In this document: piece after piece, positions 42,946 to 51,169 of the stretch
Layout: each line of letters starts with the position of its first letter
How positions within the stretch are numbered: the stretch's first letter is position 1
Source of the DNA: an uncultured Sulfitobacter sp.
GTDB taxonomy: Bacteria; Pseudomonadota; Alphaproteobacteria; Rhodobacterales; Rhodobacteraceae
Length of the DNA stretch: 64,000 nucleotides
NCBI GenBank assembly: GCA_947501805.1
Contig: CANMXJ010000002.1
Location: 62,001-126,000 of the forward strand
Direction: 5' to 3'
Notes under the pieces: model-generated
What the model was told of the DNA's origin: nothing
Database searches by the model: none
What the model saw: the letters and a program-made list of their open reading frames with translations, nothing else
Translations under genes and position numbers: made by a program

Positions 42946-43815
42946 CTAGTTCGACGAACCAAAACTGGCGCGCGCTGCAATAAAGGCACCGCCAGTGATC
43001 AAGATCGCGGCCCAAAGCAAAGTTGCGCTTGGGGCCGCAACTCCGAACAAAACCAAAACGAAGGTCGACATCACGGGTGCCGCATAAGAGCTGGTGCCGA
43101 GCAATTGAATGTCGCCGTGTTTCACACCGATATCCCAAACAAAAAAGGCTAGGCCGACAGGACCAATGCCGAGACCTGCAATGGCGGCCCATCCAAGTGT
43201 GCTATCTGGCCAAATAGTTTGCTCAAAAACCAGATGCACGGGCAAGGACAATACGGCTGTGGCCAGGCAGAAAACTGCAACTGTTGCGGTTGGAGCCTTT
43301 CCTAGCAGTCTGGAAAAAACCGAGTAGCCCGACCACGTCAGGGCGCAAAGCAATGCGAGGCCATAACCCGCTGCATATTGTGTAGAGAAACCTTCGCCAC
43401 CGCCCATGATGATCAATGCCGCCCCAGCAAATCCAAGAAGTGCGCCGAAGATGTGACCTTTGCCATGGCTTTCTCCGGGTAGAAGACCAGAAAAAATCAC
43501 GATCAGCAAAGGCCAGAGGTATGCGATCAACCCGGCTTCTGCTGGCGGGGCAAGGCGTAGCGCCGAGAAGTAAAGCGCGTGATAGCCAAAAAGACCAAGC
43601 GTGCCAAAGACATATACTTTGATCGGGACGGCACGCAGGCTGGCAATAGTCCCCGAGAGCACGGCCCAGATAAGGCCCAGAGTCCCCCCAATTGCAAAAC
43701 ATAGCGTGTTTAACAGGAAAGGGGGCGTTGGTGCAGAGCCTACGGTGAACAAAGCAAGCAATGACCACAGCAGGACTGCGACAAACCCGACTGCCGTGGC
43801 GCGCTGACGGGTCAC
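42946..43815 (-). CDS. EamA/DMT family exporter, YddG-like
   Basis: 289 residues, ten predicted spans in two EamA repeats. N-terminus QRATAVGFVAVLLWSLLALF resembles YddG, an aromatic amino-acid exporter. Other hydrophobic segments include LAPPAEAGLIAYLWPLLIVI near 89-108 and GLGIGPVGLAFFVWDIGVKH, the latter typical for this subgroup. It overlaps the upstream LysR gene by 4 bases (ATGA), so the regulator and transporter are made together. The substrate is uncertain; aromatic amino acids or analogues are the best guess. Confidence 0.9.
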   Translation of the reverse strand: MTRQRATAVGFVAVLLWSLLALFTVGSAPTPPFLLNTLCFAIGGTLGLIWAVLSGTIASLRAVPIKVYVFGTLGLFGYHALYFSALRLAPPAEAGLIAYLWPLLIVIFSGLLPGESHGKGHIFGALLGFAGAALIIMGGGEGFSTQYAAGYGLALLCALTWSGYSVFSRLLGKAPTATVAVFCLATAVLSLPVHLVFEQTIWPDSTLGWAAIAGLGIGPVGLAFFVWDIGVKHGDIQLLGTSSYAAPVMSTFVLVLFGVAAPSATLLWAAILITGGAFIAARASFGSSN

Positions 43816-44756
43816 GGTTCGACATCCTTGCTGTCTACAAAAATGCGATTTTGCTCGAACACTTCGGATGCCCTCATTTTGTCTTTGATCCAGCGATGGA
43901 ACGCGGCGATGTTTGGCCGGATCTCGCCACCTTGGGGGCAGATAAAACGGAAATGTGCATCACAGACCAAGCCGACCTCAAAAGGGGCCACCAACTGTCC
44001 GGTTTCCAACGCTTGCGTTGCAAGGGAGACGCGCGCCAACACGACCCCTGCGCCTGAAACAGCTGCATCAATCGCGTGATCGGCCTGACTGAAACGAGGG
44101 CCATGGGTGGTATCTATGTCGATGTTCGCAGCCCTGCACCATGCGGCCCAGTCTGCAGGTGTCTTGAAGAAAGCAATCGAATCGTCATGGATCAACGTCG
44201 TCTTTGCCAAATCGGCTGGCGATTTGATTTCAGTGGCCATTGAGGGAGTCATCATGGGGGTCATCCATTCCCGTGTCAGAGGGTCCGAGTAGACTTGTTT
44301 GTCGTGGCCAAGACCAAAACGGATTGCGACATCGACTTCGTCCAGATCAAAATCAATAATCCGCAGACTGGCGGAAAAGCGCAATTCGATATCTGGATGG
44401 GCCTGTGCGAAATCAAACAGACGCGGTGCCAACCATTTTGACGTGAATGCGGGGCCCGCTGTAACCGTCAGCGTGCTGGTATCGTTCAGCCGCCGCGTGC
44501 TGCGCCAAGCTTTTGTCAGGGTCTGAAATCCATCCGCTGCACCGGGGGCCAATGTGCGACCGGCTTCTGTCAGCTCAACAGCGCGATTAAGCCGTCTGAA
44601 GACAGGCGTGCCCAAGTGTTCCTCCAGCGATTTGATTTGAAAGCTGAGGGCCGCCGGGGTGACTCCTAACTCGTCTGCGGCAGCGGCAAATGACATATGA
44701 CGCGCAGCAGCGTCAAAAGCACGTAAAGCGGTAAGAGGGGGCAAGCGATCAGACAT
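43812..44756 (-). CDS. LysR family regulator, GcvA-like
   Basis: 314 residues. N-terminal winged helix-turn-helix PPLTALRAFDAAARHMSFAA followed by ADELGVTPAALSFQIKSLEE (5-45), then a ligand-binding domain with LTVTAGPAFTSKWLAPRLFD and LDEVDVAIRFGLG. The SKWLAPRL segment is characteristic of the GcvA/AmpR-like subgroup. It is followed by the YddG-like exporter with 4-base overlap, which it may control together with itself or the divergent 38-residue gene at 44878. No effector can be read from sequence. Confidence 0.92.
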   Translation of the reverse strand: MSDRLPPLTALRAFDAAARHMSFAAAADELGVTPAALSFQIKSLEEHLGTPVFRRLNRAVELTEAGRTLAPGAADGFQTLTKAWRSTRRLNDTSTLTVTAGPAFTSKWLAPRLFDFAQAHPDIELRFSASLRIIDFDLDEVDVAIRFGLGHDKQVYSDPLTREWMTPMMTPSMATEIKSPADLAKTTLIHDDSIAFFKTPADWAAWCRAANIDIDTTHGPRFSQADHAIDAAVSGAGVVLARVSLATQALETGQLVAPFEVGLVCDAHFRFICPQGGEIRPNIAAFHRWIKDKMRASEVFEQNRIFVDSKDVEP

Positions 44757-44799
44757 TTTCAGTTAAGTAAATCTAATGCGAAGGAATGAAAAGTCTCGT

Positions 44800-44828
44800 T
44801 TGTCAGTCTTGGTAGCAATGCGCATACA
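44800..44828 (+). promoter_or_regulatory. Sigma-70-like promoter for the 38-residue gene
   Basis: TTGTCA (44800-44805), a 17-base spacer, CATACA (44823-44828). It lies 50 bases before the small ATG and in the region divergent from the LysR gene, where a LysR site would be expected. The -35 is good, the -10 moderate. Confidence 0.45.
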
Positions 44829-44877
44829 GGATGCAGAAAACAGAAACCGCACGTACCCTATCAAAAGGAGTCGACCC

Positions 44878-44994
44878 ATGATTGAAGCAACGACAAACCC
44901 GGACGCCCGCACTGCAATGGAAAGGGCACATCTGGCGCGCAGTGATGCAGCTGCGGCTATGTGGTCTTGGCTGTTCGCCCGTTCGCCGCGCTAG
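44878..44994 (+). CDS. 38-residue protein, unknown function
   Basis: ATG at 44878 preceded by AAAAGGAG at 6-base spacing, a very good ribosome site. The product begins MIEATTNPDARTAMERAHLA and ends AAAAMWSWLFARSPR: an amphipathic helix (about 12-33) with an aromatic end and a basic C-terminus. It is framed by its own promoter and tandem hairpins, so it looks like a stand-alone transcript rather than a fragment. A longer in-frame extension to 44776 exists but lacks a ribosome site. No family recognised; resemblance to short alphaproteobacterial proteins is from memory only. Confidence 0.7.
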   Translation: MIEATTNPDARTAMERAHLARSDAAAAMWSWLFARSPR

Positions 44995-45020
44995 AACACG
45001 GTGCCCCTTTTACCACATGG

Positions 45021-45057
45021 CAAAGGCCGGTCCATCTGAACCGGCCTTTGCCTTTTT
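45021..45057 (+). terminator. Strong intrinsic terminator after the 38-residue gene
   Basis: CAAAGGCCGG (45021-45030) pairs with CCGGCCTTTG (45041-45050) in a perfect 10-base stem with a 10-base loop, then CCTTTTT. It can also act on the minus strand for phaB transcripts, though there the U-run is weaker. Confidence 0.85.
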
Positions 45058-45079
45058 AGCCACCTGAGATGTGGCTTTT
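45058..45079 (+). terminator. Second hairpin between the 38-residue gene and phaB
   Basis: AGCCAC (45058-45063) and GTGGCT (45071-45076) with a 7-base loop, followed on the plus strand by TTT then GGTTTT. It directly follows the stronger hairpin, giving a tandem, possibly bidirectional, transcription stop between convergent units. Confidence 0.5.
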
Positions 45080-45083
45080 GGTT

Positions 45084-45806
45084 TTAAACGAAGAACTGTG
45101 CACCGTTGGCAGAAACTGTGGAACCGTTAATGAAACCTGCGTCATCAGATACAAGGAATTTGACAATACGCGCGATTTCTTCGGGCTCACCCAGACGACC
45201 TGCAGGGATTTGTGCAATGATGCTCTCACGCACTTTTTCGGGAACTGCCATCACCATGTCGGTGCCAATGTAGCCCGGGCAGATCGCGTTGGCCGTGATG
45301 TTGGCGCGTGCGCCTTCTTGAGCCAGTGATTTGACGATACCCAGATCGCCCGCTTTGGTTGCGGCATAGTTCACTTGTGCAAACTGACCCTTTTGACCGT
45401 TGATGGACGAGATTACGACGATTCGGCCAAACTTGCGCTCGCGCATGCCGGGCCAGATCGGGTGGATGGTGTTGAACACGCCGGTCAGGTTTGTGTCGAT
45501 CACTTCTTTCCACTGATCAGGTGTCATTTTATGGAAAGGGGCGTCACGTGTGATGCCCGCGTTTGCAATAACCACTTCAACCGGGCCAAGGTCCGCTTCG
45601 ACTTGCGCAATGCCTGCTTTAGACGACTCGTAATCGGCAACATTCCATTTGTACGTCTTGATGCCTGTTTCAGCGGTGAACGCTGCTGCAGCTTCGTCGT
45701 TGCCTGCGTAAGTTGCGGCAACGGTATAGCCTGCTTCTTTGAGTTCTTTAGAAATGGCGGCACCGATGCCTCGGCTGCCTCCGGTAACAAGTGCGACGCG
45801 GGACAT
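45084..45806 (-). CDS. phaB: Acetoacetyl-CoA reductase
   Basis: 240 residues, short-chain dehydrogenase. It reduces acetoacetyl-CoA to (R)-3-hydroxybutyryl-CoA with NADPH for polyhydroxybutyrate synthesis. Seen: RVALVTGGSRGIGAAISKEL (3-22), the NAG motif VVIANAGITRDAPFHKM, catalytic Tyr-x3-Lys in VNYAATKAGDLG, and ICPGYIGTDMVMAVPEKVRE. The ending GSTVSANGAQFFV is typical. It follows phaA by 76 bases on the same strand. The synthase phaC is not in the window. Confidence 0.96.
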   Translation of the reverse strand: MSRVALVTGGSRGIGAAISKELKEAGYTVAATYAGNDEAAAAFTAETGIKTYKWNVADYESSKAGIAQVEADLGPVEVVIANAGITRDAPFHKMTPDQWKEVIDTNLTGVFNTIHPIWPGMRERKFGRIVVISSINGQKGQFAQVNYAATKAGDLGIVKSLAQEGARANITANAICPGYIGTDMVMAVPEKVRESIIAQIPAGRLGEPEEIARIVKFLVSDDAGFINGSTVSANGAQFFV

Positions 45807-45882
45807 AGTATCTCCTATCTGTGAGGTAATTTTAATTCGAAATTCGGTTTAGGTGCGCAATTAAATTACGCACCCGTTTTGT

Positions 45883-47058
45883 TTAGGGGCGCTCAAGGCA
45901 CATGGCAACACCCATGCCGCCACCAATGCACAACGTCGCCAAACCTTTCTTGGCACCGCGACGCTGCATTTCAAAGAGCAGCGTGTTTAGGATGCGCGCA
46001 CCAGAAGCACCGATTGGGTGACCGATGGCGATGGCACCGCCATTCACGTTGACGATGGAGGGATCCCAACCCATATCCTTGTTCACGGCACAGGCTTGTG
46101 CGGCAAAGGCTTCATTTGCTTCTACCAGATCAAGGTCTTCGGCCTTCCAGCCTGCTTTTTCCAGTGCTTTGCGGGAGGCATAGATCGGGCCGACACCCAT
46201 GATTGACGGATCAAGACCGGCAGTCGCATAGGACGCAATGCGCGCCAGCGGCTCGATGCCGCGCTTTTCAGCCTCTTCAGCCGACATCAGCAAGGCACCA
46301 GCTGCACCATCGTTCAGACCGGAGGCATTCGCCGCGGTAACTGAACCGTCTTTGGCGAAAGCCGGGCGCAGTTTTTGCATAGCTTCCATGGTTGCACCGT
46401 GACGGATGTATTCATCAGCATCGACAATTGTATCACCCTTGCGGCCCGGTACCGTGAAGGCGGTGATTTCATCAGCGAATTTGCCTGCCTTTTGTGCAGC
46501 TTCAGCTTTGTTTTGCGAGGCGACAGCAAATTCGTCCTGCTGTTCGCGGGTGATCTGCCATTTGTCTGCGACGTTCTCTGCAGTTTGACCCATATGATAT
46601 CCGTTGAAGGCATCCCAAAGGCCGTCCTTGATCATGGTGTCGATCAATTTCAGGTCGCCCATTTTCTGACCCGCGCGCATGGCTTGGGCGTGGGGTGACA
46701 TGGTCATGTTCTCCTGACCACCGGCCGCAACGATTGCGGCATCACCCAACTGGATATGCTGTGCGGCCAAAGCAACTGCGCGCAGACCGGAACCGCAAAC
46801 CTGATTGATCGACCAGGCAGAGCTTTCCTGTGGAAAACCCGCATTGATATGGGCTTGGCGGGCTGGATTCTGGCCTTGGCCAGCTGTCAAGACCTGACCT
46901 AGAATGGTCTCGGATACGTCTGCCGCATCTACGCCGGCACGCGCGACGAGTTCTTTCAGGACGGCGGCACCCAAGTCATGCGCGGGAGTATTGGCAAAGG
47001 CCCCTCCAAAACTGCCGACGGCTGTACGTGCTGCGGATGCGATAACGACGTTGGTCAT
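45883..47058 (-). CDS. phaA: Acetyl-CoA C-acetyltransferase (beta-ketothiolase)
   Basis: 391 residues from the ATG at 47058 ([20 protein letters not shown]). It condenses two acetyl-CoA to acetoacetyl-CoA. Catalytic residues seen: Cys in [15 protein letters not shown] (near 88), His in [20 protein letters not shown], and Cys in [13 protein letters not shown] near 378. The ribosome site GAGGAATT stands upstream, and the leader carries a 7-base hairpin at 47102-47120. Upstream codons in frame have no similarity and cross the leader. It forms a phaA-phaB pair. Confidence 0.96.
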   Translation of the reverse strand: MTNVVIASAARTAVGSFGGAFANTPAHDLGAAVLKELVARAGVDAADVSETILGQVLTAGQGQNPARQAHINAGFPQESSAWSINQVCGSGLRAVALAAQHIQLGDAAIVAAGGQENMTMSPHAQAMRAGQKMGDLKLIDTMIKDGLWDAFNGYHMGQTAENVADKWQITREQQDEFAVASQNKAEAAQKAGKFADEITAFTVPGRKGDTIVDADEYIRHGATMEAMQKLRPAFAKDGSVTAANASGLNDGAAGALLMSAEEAEKRGIEPLARIASYATAGLDPSIMGVGPIYASRKALEKAGWKAEDLDLVEANEAFAAQACAVNKDMGWDPSIVNVNGGAIAIGHPIGASGARILNTLLFEMQRRGAKKGLATLCIGGGMGVAMCLERP

Positions 47059-47101
47059 AGGGTTGAATTCCTCTTTCAACTGGCAGAGGAAATCATGCCG
47101 C

Positions 47102-47120
47102 CTGTGCGTCCTTCGCACAG
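47102..47120 (-). other. Hairpin in the phaA leader
   Basis: On the minus strand CTGTGCG, loop AAGGA, CGCACAG: a perfect 7-base stem. The loop resembles a ribosome-binding sequence but no start codon follows at useful distance. It lies 44 bases before the phaA ATG. It may stabilise the leader or be a regulator site. The whole 183-base gap to the EAL gene also contains CTTTG/CAAAG arms around TTGCGGCAA at 47165-47180. Confidence 0.4.
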
Positions 47121-47241
47121 TTCGACTCCCCCACCTTCTAACCGAGGTAATACATGATGCATTACTTTGCGGCAACAAAGCCGATTGAATAGCTGTTATG
47201 CATTATGGGGAAAATAGTGATCTTTGGCTCGTGTTGGCGAT

Positions 47242-48081
47242 TCAACCTGCCTGAGCGTGTTTCCGCCGGAGCCAGGCCGGTTGTGTAGTCGGCGCACTAA
47301 AGTAGAAACCCTGAAGGCAATCTACTCCCATTTCTGTAAGTAGAGCCGCGTCTTCAGCGGTTTCGACAAATTCGGCAACGGTCAGCATATCAAAATGACC
47401 TGCGATAGAGAGAAGGGCGGCTGTAATCGCCCGATTATCAGGATTGCGCGCAATGCCGTTCACAAACTGACCGTCGATTTTAAGGATATCAAAGTAGAAA
47501 TCCTTGAAGTACCGGATTGCGGTATAGCCTGCACCAAAATCATCCAACGCAAAGCAGACGCCGTGGGGTTGCAGTTCATCCATGAAGTCCACGACCAGTT
47601 CGGGCACCAGCATGGCAGAGCTTTCCGTTATTTCAAGGATCAGACGTTCACCCAATGTGGCGTCTTGTTTCAAATGCCGCTGCATCATTTTGTGCCATGC
47701 GGAATACCCGATAGAGCGTGCAGACATGTTGATAGACAAGCGCAAGCCTGGATTCTGACGCAGCGCCTGCAACCCCATTCGCAGAGCCAGCACATCAATT
47801 TCGCGGCCTAATTCGGTAGCTTCAATGGCAGGCATGAAATCCTTGGCGGGGATAACGCGTCCTGTCGCATCCAAAATACGAATCAGCCCTTCGTAAAACG
47901 CGACCTTGGTGTGGCTGCTGGCACGCATGACGGGTTGATAGGCCAACAACGTCTGCTTGTGCGTGATCGCATCGCGCACCATATCCAACGTGTTTTTGTC
48001 GCGTTGGGCCACGGCATAATCCAGCGGGCTTTCGCTGCCAGGTGGAATGTCGGCAAGACGGCGTTTGAAACGGCTGACCAC
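47242..48081 (-). CDS. EAL-domain protein (cyclic-di-GMP phosphodiesterase candidate)
   Basis: 279 residues, an EAL domain alone with about 35 extra N-terminal residues and no GGDEF or sensor domain. Motifs: FYEGLIRIL (EGL in place of EAL), LSINMSARS, LILEITESSAM, CFALDDFGAGYTAIRYFKDF (the DDFG metal site), ILKIDGQFVNG and FVETAEDAALLTEMGVDCLQ. All acidic and Lys residues I expect are present, so hydrolysis of c-di-GMP is likely. GTG start at 48081. It is 183 bases from phaA and 115 bases from tag, with no clear partner. Confidence 0.9.
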   Translation of the reverse strand: MVSRFKRRLADIPPGSESPLDYAVAQRDKNTLDMVRDAITHKQTLLAYQPVMRASSHTKVAFYEGLIRILDATGRVIPAKDFMPAIEATELGREIDVLALRMGLQALRQNPGLRLSINMSARSIGYSAWHKMMQRHLKQDATLGERLILEITESSAMLVPELVVDFMDELQPHGVCFALDDFGAGYTAIRYFKDFYFDILKIDGQFVNGIARNPDNRAITAALLSIAGHFDMLTVAEFVETAEDAALLTEMGVDCLQGFYFSAPTTQPAWLRRKHAQAG

Positions 48082-48196
48082 GGGTATCTACTTTCTTGGT
48101 TGCAATAAACACCATGCCCGTCAAAGTGATAACGGCCTGTTAAAGGTTGGATTTTGCAAGAGTTTTAGCGGCCCGTCTTGGGGCAGGGGGATGTGA

Positions 48197-48772
48197 ATGA
48201 AGCGTTGCGAATGGGCAGGACCAGAACAGATTTACAAGGATTATCACGACACCGAATGGGGTGTGCCGGAATACAACAGCCGCGCCTTGTGGGAAAAGCT
48301 GATACTGGACGGATTTCAGGCCGGGCTGAGCTGGATCACGATCCTTAAGAAGCGCGACAATTTCCGCGCCGCTTTTGAGGGGTTTGATCCGAATGTGATT
48401 GCCGGGTGGGGCGAGGAGGACGTACTGCGATTGCTTGATAATGAAGGGATCATTCGCCATCGAGGCAAGATCGAGGCGACAATCAACAATGCTCGCGCAT
48501 GGCAAAAGATTGAACAACGCGAGGGGTTTGACACCTTCATGTGGCGCTATGTGGATGGTGTGCCGTTGCTCAACACTTGGCCCACGCAGGCCGATGTGCC
48601 GCCCAAAACGGCGCTGTCTGAACAAATTTCTAGGGATTTGAAGAAAGAAGGCTTCAAGTTTGTCGGCCCCACGATTGTCTATGCGTGGATGGAGGCTTGC
48701 GGTTTGATCAACGACCATCTGGTGACCTGTCCGCAGCGCAATGAATGTGCAGCGATGGCGCTAAAGATTTAA
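48197..48772 (+). CDS. tag: DNA-3-methyladenine glycosylase I
   Basis: 191 residues. It removes 3-methyladenine from DNA. Family patterns: KRCEWAGPEQIYKDYHDTEW (2-21), ALWEKLILDGFQAGLSWITI (35-54), the helix-hairpin-helix region with ILKKRDNFRAAFEGFDPNVI, and KFVGPTIVYAWMEACGLIND near 155-174. Zinc ligands (Cys4, His17 and later His/Cys in NDHLVTCPQ) are in place. It stands alone between the EAL gene and the flavin reductase. Confidence 0.96.
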   Translation: MKRCEWAGPEQIYKDYHDTEWGVPEYNSRALWEKLILDGFQAGLSWITILKKRDNFRAAFEGFDPNVIAGWGEEDVLRLLDNEGIIRHRGKIEATINNARAWQKIEQREGFDTFMWRYVDGVPLLNTWPTQADVPPKTALSEQISRDLKKEGFKFVGPTIVYAWMEACGLINDHLVTCPQRNECAAMALKI

Positions 48773-48917
48773 GTGCCGTCGATGCAGAAGAAGTTGTGCG
48801 CGCGATGCGCCAAGATAACCGGTAAGGCCGCCAAAGACCTTGATCAAAGCGGGACGTCATGGAACTCTGCGGCAACAAACACTTTTTCGCACTTTACTTG
48901 CAGATCGGAGTACGCAC

Positions 48918-49571
48918 TTGGAATATGATCCTAGATCAGACGATTGTCCGTTACCTTTTTCACCCTTTAAGTCATGCACCGTTCCCCGTCCGATCGGTTG
49001 GCTGAGCACAATCAGCCCTGACGGTGTGCCTAACCTCGCACCGTATTCACAGTGGCAGAACCTGACGTTTGATCCACCTATGGTGATGTTCGCGGCCAAC
49101 CAGTATTCATCGGGCCAGCGAAAACATACTGTCACCAACGCCGAAGAAACCGGTTGGTTTGTCTGGAACATGGCTACTTATGATCTGCGCGAAGCTGTCA
49201 ATCTGTCCGCGATGGAGGTGGATGCAGCTGTTGATGAATTCGTCCATGCTGGCGTGACTGCAATCCCCTGTGTCGATGCACCCGGCCCGCGTGTCGCAGA
49301 AAGCCCGGCGCAGTTTGAATGTAAATACCTCAGCACACATCGTTTGCGGGGCAGTTCCAATCATGGCTGGGTGGATGTTGTTTACGGGGAAGTCGCCCGT
49401 ATTCACGTAAAGGACGAGGTGATCACACCCGAAGGCAAGCTGGACATTCCGGGTATCCGGCCTTTGGCCCGTCTGGGATATTATGATTATACCTCTGTCA
49501 CCGAGACCTTCGAGATGAAAATCCCCGGCCCAAACGGTATGACGAACGTGGGTTTGGAGGGAAAACAGTAG
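48918..49571 (+). CDS. Flavin reductase family (FMN-binding split-barrel) protein
   Basis: 217 residues from a TTG at 48918 with GGAG 7 bases upstream; the reading frame extends to 48840 without similarity. Family core seen: TVPRPIGWLSTISPDGVPNL (22-41), QWQNLTFDPPMVMFAANQYS, HTVTNAEETGWFVWNMATYD and CKYLSTHRLRG. Such proteins reduce FMN with NAD(P)H for partner monooxygenases, or bind flavin only; no monooxygenase gene is adjacent. Long form (over 200 residues) rather than the 160-residue reductases. Confidence 0.9.
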   Translation: MEYDPRSDDCPLPFSPFKSCTVPRPIGWLSTISPDGVPNLAPYSQWQNLTFDPPMVMFAANQYSSGQRKHTVTNAEETGWFVWNMATYDLREAVNLSAMEVDAAVDEFVHAGVTAIPCVDAPGPRVAESPAQFECKYLSTHRLRGSSNHGWVDVVYGEVARIHVKDEVITPEGKLDIPGIRPLARLGYYDYTSVTETFEMKIPGPNGMTNVGLEGKQ

Positions 49572-49971
49572 GTAATTCAGTGTCTACCTTTGTGATCATG
49601 GGATTGGGAGTATCTGCCACATCGGAAGGGTTCGTGCAGACGTGAAAACGTCGATCGAACGTCCTGTGAATTCAGCAAGCAATGGCTGCTCTGCCAGTTG
49701 AGTGAGTTGTTAATTGCACTTGCAGCATTGATTGATGTTTAACGCACAGGTGGCGGTTGTAGCAGCCAAAACGAAAATGTCCGAATAAGTTTCAGAGAAT
49801 TTGAAGAAGTAAGGCCGCAAGTTTGCCGGGGTACTTGGTGGTTTTGCGTGACGGAGTTTTTGGGTTGGTCAAGAGTTGCAAAAGCGCCGATTGCATTGCG
49901 CGAAAGATTGCAGCTTCATGTTGCACTGCGTATTCAGAAATTATTGGAAGTTATTTTGTAGAGGACGAAAA
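49572..49971. other. Intergenic stretch with a tRNA-like remnant
   Basis: About 400 bases with no convincing ORF. On the minus strand, 49705-49687 reads TCACTCAACTGGCAGAGCA, close to a tRNA D-arm. About 45 bases further on that strand is GTTCGATC, which resembles a T-loop. The anticodon stem and acceptor do not pair, so an intact tRNA is not supported; a decayed copy is possible. The sequence is more A+T rich than its surroundings towards 49900. A promoter for the downstream lipoprotein is not obvious. Confidence 0.4.
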
Positions 49972-50232
49972 ATGCGACTTTTTATCAGTGGGTTAATTCT
50001 ATCGACCGTCGTGTCAGCATGTGGACCTACAAATGGAAATACACCTGTTCCCGGCGGTGCGGCTACTTTTGACTATCTGGCTGACGGAAAATTCAAAGCC
50101 AAATTTGGTTCCGCATATTCGAAAGAAGAGGTTCAAAATCATTCGGCGTATTGCAAGACAGGAAAGCCAGCCAACTTAGTAGTCAATCCACGTTCTGACG
50201 GTGGTTTCACGGTGTCCGGGAATTGTGTCTAA
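49972..50232 (+). CDS. Small lipoprotein, unknown function
   Basis: 86 residues. Lipoprotein signal RLFISGLILSTVVSACG with lipobox SAC at about 15-17. The mature part is short and polar, with KFKAKFGSAYSKEEVQNHSA and VNPRSDGGFTVSGNCV, and two further cysteines (CKTGK, NCV) that could form a disulfide. GAGGAC precedes the ATG at 8-base spacing. It is flanked by the 400-base gap and the rpsD leader. Codon use looks slightly more A+T rich than neighbours, consistent with a recently acquired or fast-evolving gene. Confidence 0.72.
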   Translation: MRLFISGLILSTVVSACGPTNGNTPVPGGAATFDYLADGKFKAKFGSAYSKEEVQNHSAYCKTGKPANLVVNPRSDGGFTVSGNCV

Positions 50233-50286
50233 CAAACTAAGGTGCGTGGATAGGGTACAACCCGTGTCTTGATAGAAAAAGGCCGA

Positions 50287-50314
50287 TTGACTCCTCCACC
50301 ATCCGCCGTATAAG
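50287..50314 (+). promoter_or_regulatory. Promoter of rpsD
   Basis: TTGACT (50287-50292), 16-base spacer, TATAAG (50309-50314). Near-consensus elements fit a ribosomal protein gene. Transcription would start near 50321, giving a leader of about 100 bases before the rpsD GTG. Confidence 0.65.
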
Positions 50315-50320
50315 CGCGGC

Positions 50321-50421
50321 TTCATTGGTGTTGGTGGCCCCCGCAAGGGGATGCCTGTCGGGGGAAACCCAAAGGACAACGCCCTTTACCGCCCATTCGG
50401 GCCACATGAAGGAGAACAGCC
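50321..50421 (+). other. Structured rpsD leader with a 24-codon reading frame
   Basis: The leader holds inverted pairs CCCCCG and CGGGGG around 50338-50363 and GCCC/GGGC around 50391-50402. An ATG at 50351 opens 24 codons ([20 protein letters not shown], then GEQP) and stops at a TGA (50423-50425) that overlaps the rpsD GTG start. The AAGGGG before it has no spacing, so translation is doubtful. A site for S4 autoregulation is known in other bacteria, and this leader is a candidate, but no motif match is claimed. Confidence 0.35.
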
Positions 50422-51042
50422 GTGACAAAACGCACCGCTGCCAAACACAAAATTGACCGCCGCATGGGCGAAAACATCTGGGGCCGTCCAAAGTCACCAG
50501 TAAACCGCCGCGAATATGGCCCCGGCCAGCACGGTCAGCGCCGCAAGGGCAAGATTTCCGACTTCGGTATCCAGTTGCGCGCCAAGCAGAAGCTTAAGGG
50601 TTACTACGGCGACCTGACAGAAAAGCAGTTCCGCCGCATCTATGGCGAAGCCGAGCGTGTCAAAGGCGATACAGGTGAAAACCTGATCGGTCTGCTGGAG
50701 CGTCGTCTGGACGCGGTTGTGTACCGTGCCAAGTTCGTTGCAACCGTATTTGCCGCACGCCAGTTCGTGAACCACGGCCACGTCAAAGTGAACGGCAAGA
50801 AGGTTAACATTCCTTCCTACCGCGTCAAAGAAGGTGACGTGATTGAAGTGCGTGACCGTTCCAAGCAGATGGTTGCCTTGCTTGAGGCCACACAACTGGC
50901 AGAGCGCGACGTGCCTGACTACATCGAGGCGGACCACTCCAAAATGACAGCCACTTTCACGCGCACACCTGCGCTGGGCGATGTGCCGTATCCAGTTGTG
51001 ATGGAACCGAACCTCGTCGTGGAATTCTACGCGAAGAACTAA
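50422..51042 (+). CDS. rpsD: Small ribosomal subunit protein S4
   Basis: 206 residues. It binds 16S rRNA early in 30S assembly. Start GTG at 50422 ([20 protein letters not shown]) with AGGAGA upstream. The S4 RNA-binding domain is seen at [20 protein letters not shown] (94-113) and [20 protein letters not shown]. It is monocistronic with its own promoter and a strong terminator at 51071-51103. As in other alphaproteobacteria it is separate from the main ribosomal protein operon. Confidence 0.98.
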   Translation: MTKRTAAKHKIDRRMGENIWGRPKSPVNRREYGPGQHGQRRKGKISDFGIQLRAKQKLKGYYGDLTEKQFRRIYGEAERVKGDTGENLIGLLERRLDAVVYRAKFVATVFAARQFVNHGHVKVNGKKVNIPSYRVKEGDVIEVRDRSKQMVALLEATQLAERDVPDYIEADHSKMTATFTRTPALGDVPYPVVMEPNLVVEFYAKN

Positions 51043-51070
51043 TCTTCGCCAAAACTTCCAAGCTGATTCC

Positions 51071-51103
51071 AAAGGCTGCGACGGGAAACCGCCGCAGCCT
51101 TTT
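51071..51103 (+). terminator. Intrinsic terminator after rpsD
   Basis: AAAGGCTGCG (51071-51080) and CGCAGCCTTT (51093-51102) form a perfect 10-base stem with a 12-base loop, followed by a further T and GCTTTT. It begins 28 bases after the stop codon. Confidence 0.88.
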
Positions 51104-51169
51104 GCTTTTGGTACTGGTAGCGATTGTGCGGCACCGCTAGAACAAGCCCAACACAGACAGGAATGAGAT

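Noticed and set aside
49687..49705. Functional tRNA gene
   Set aside because: D-arm and T-loop like blocks exist, but anticodon and acceptor stems do not pair; an intact gene cannot be supported.
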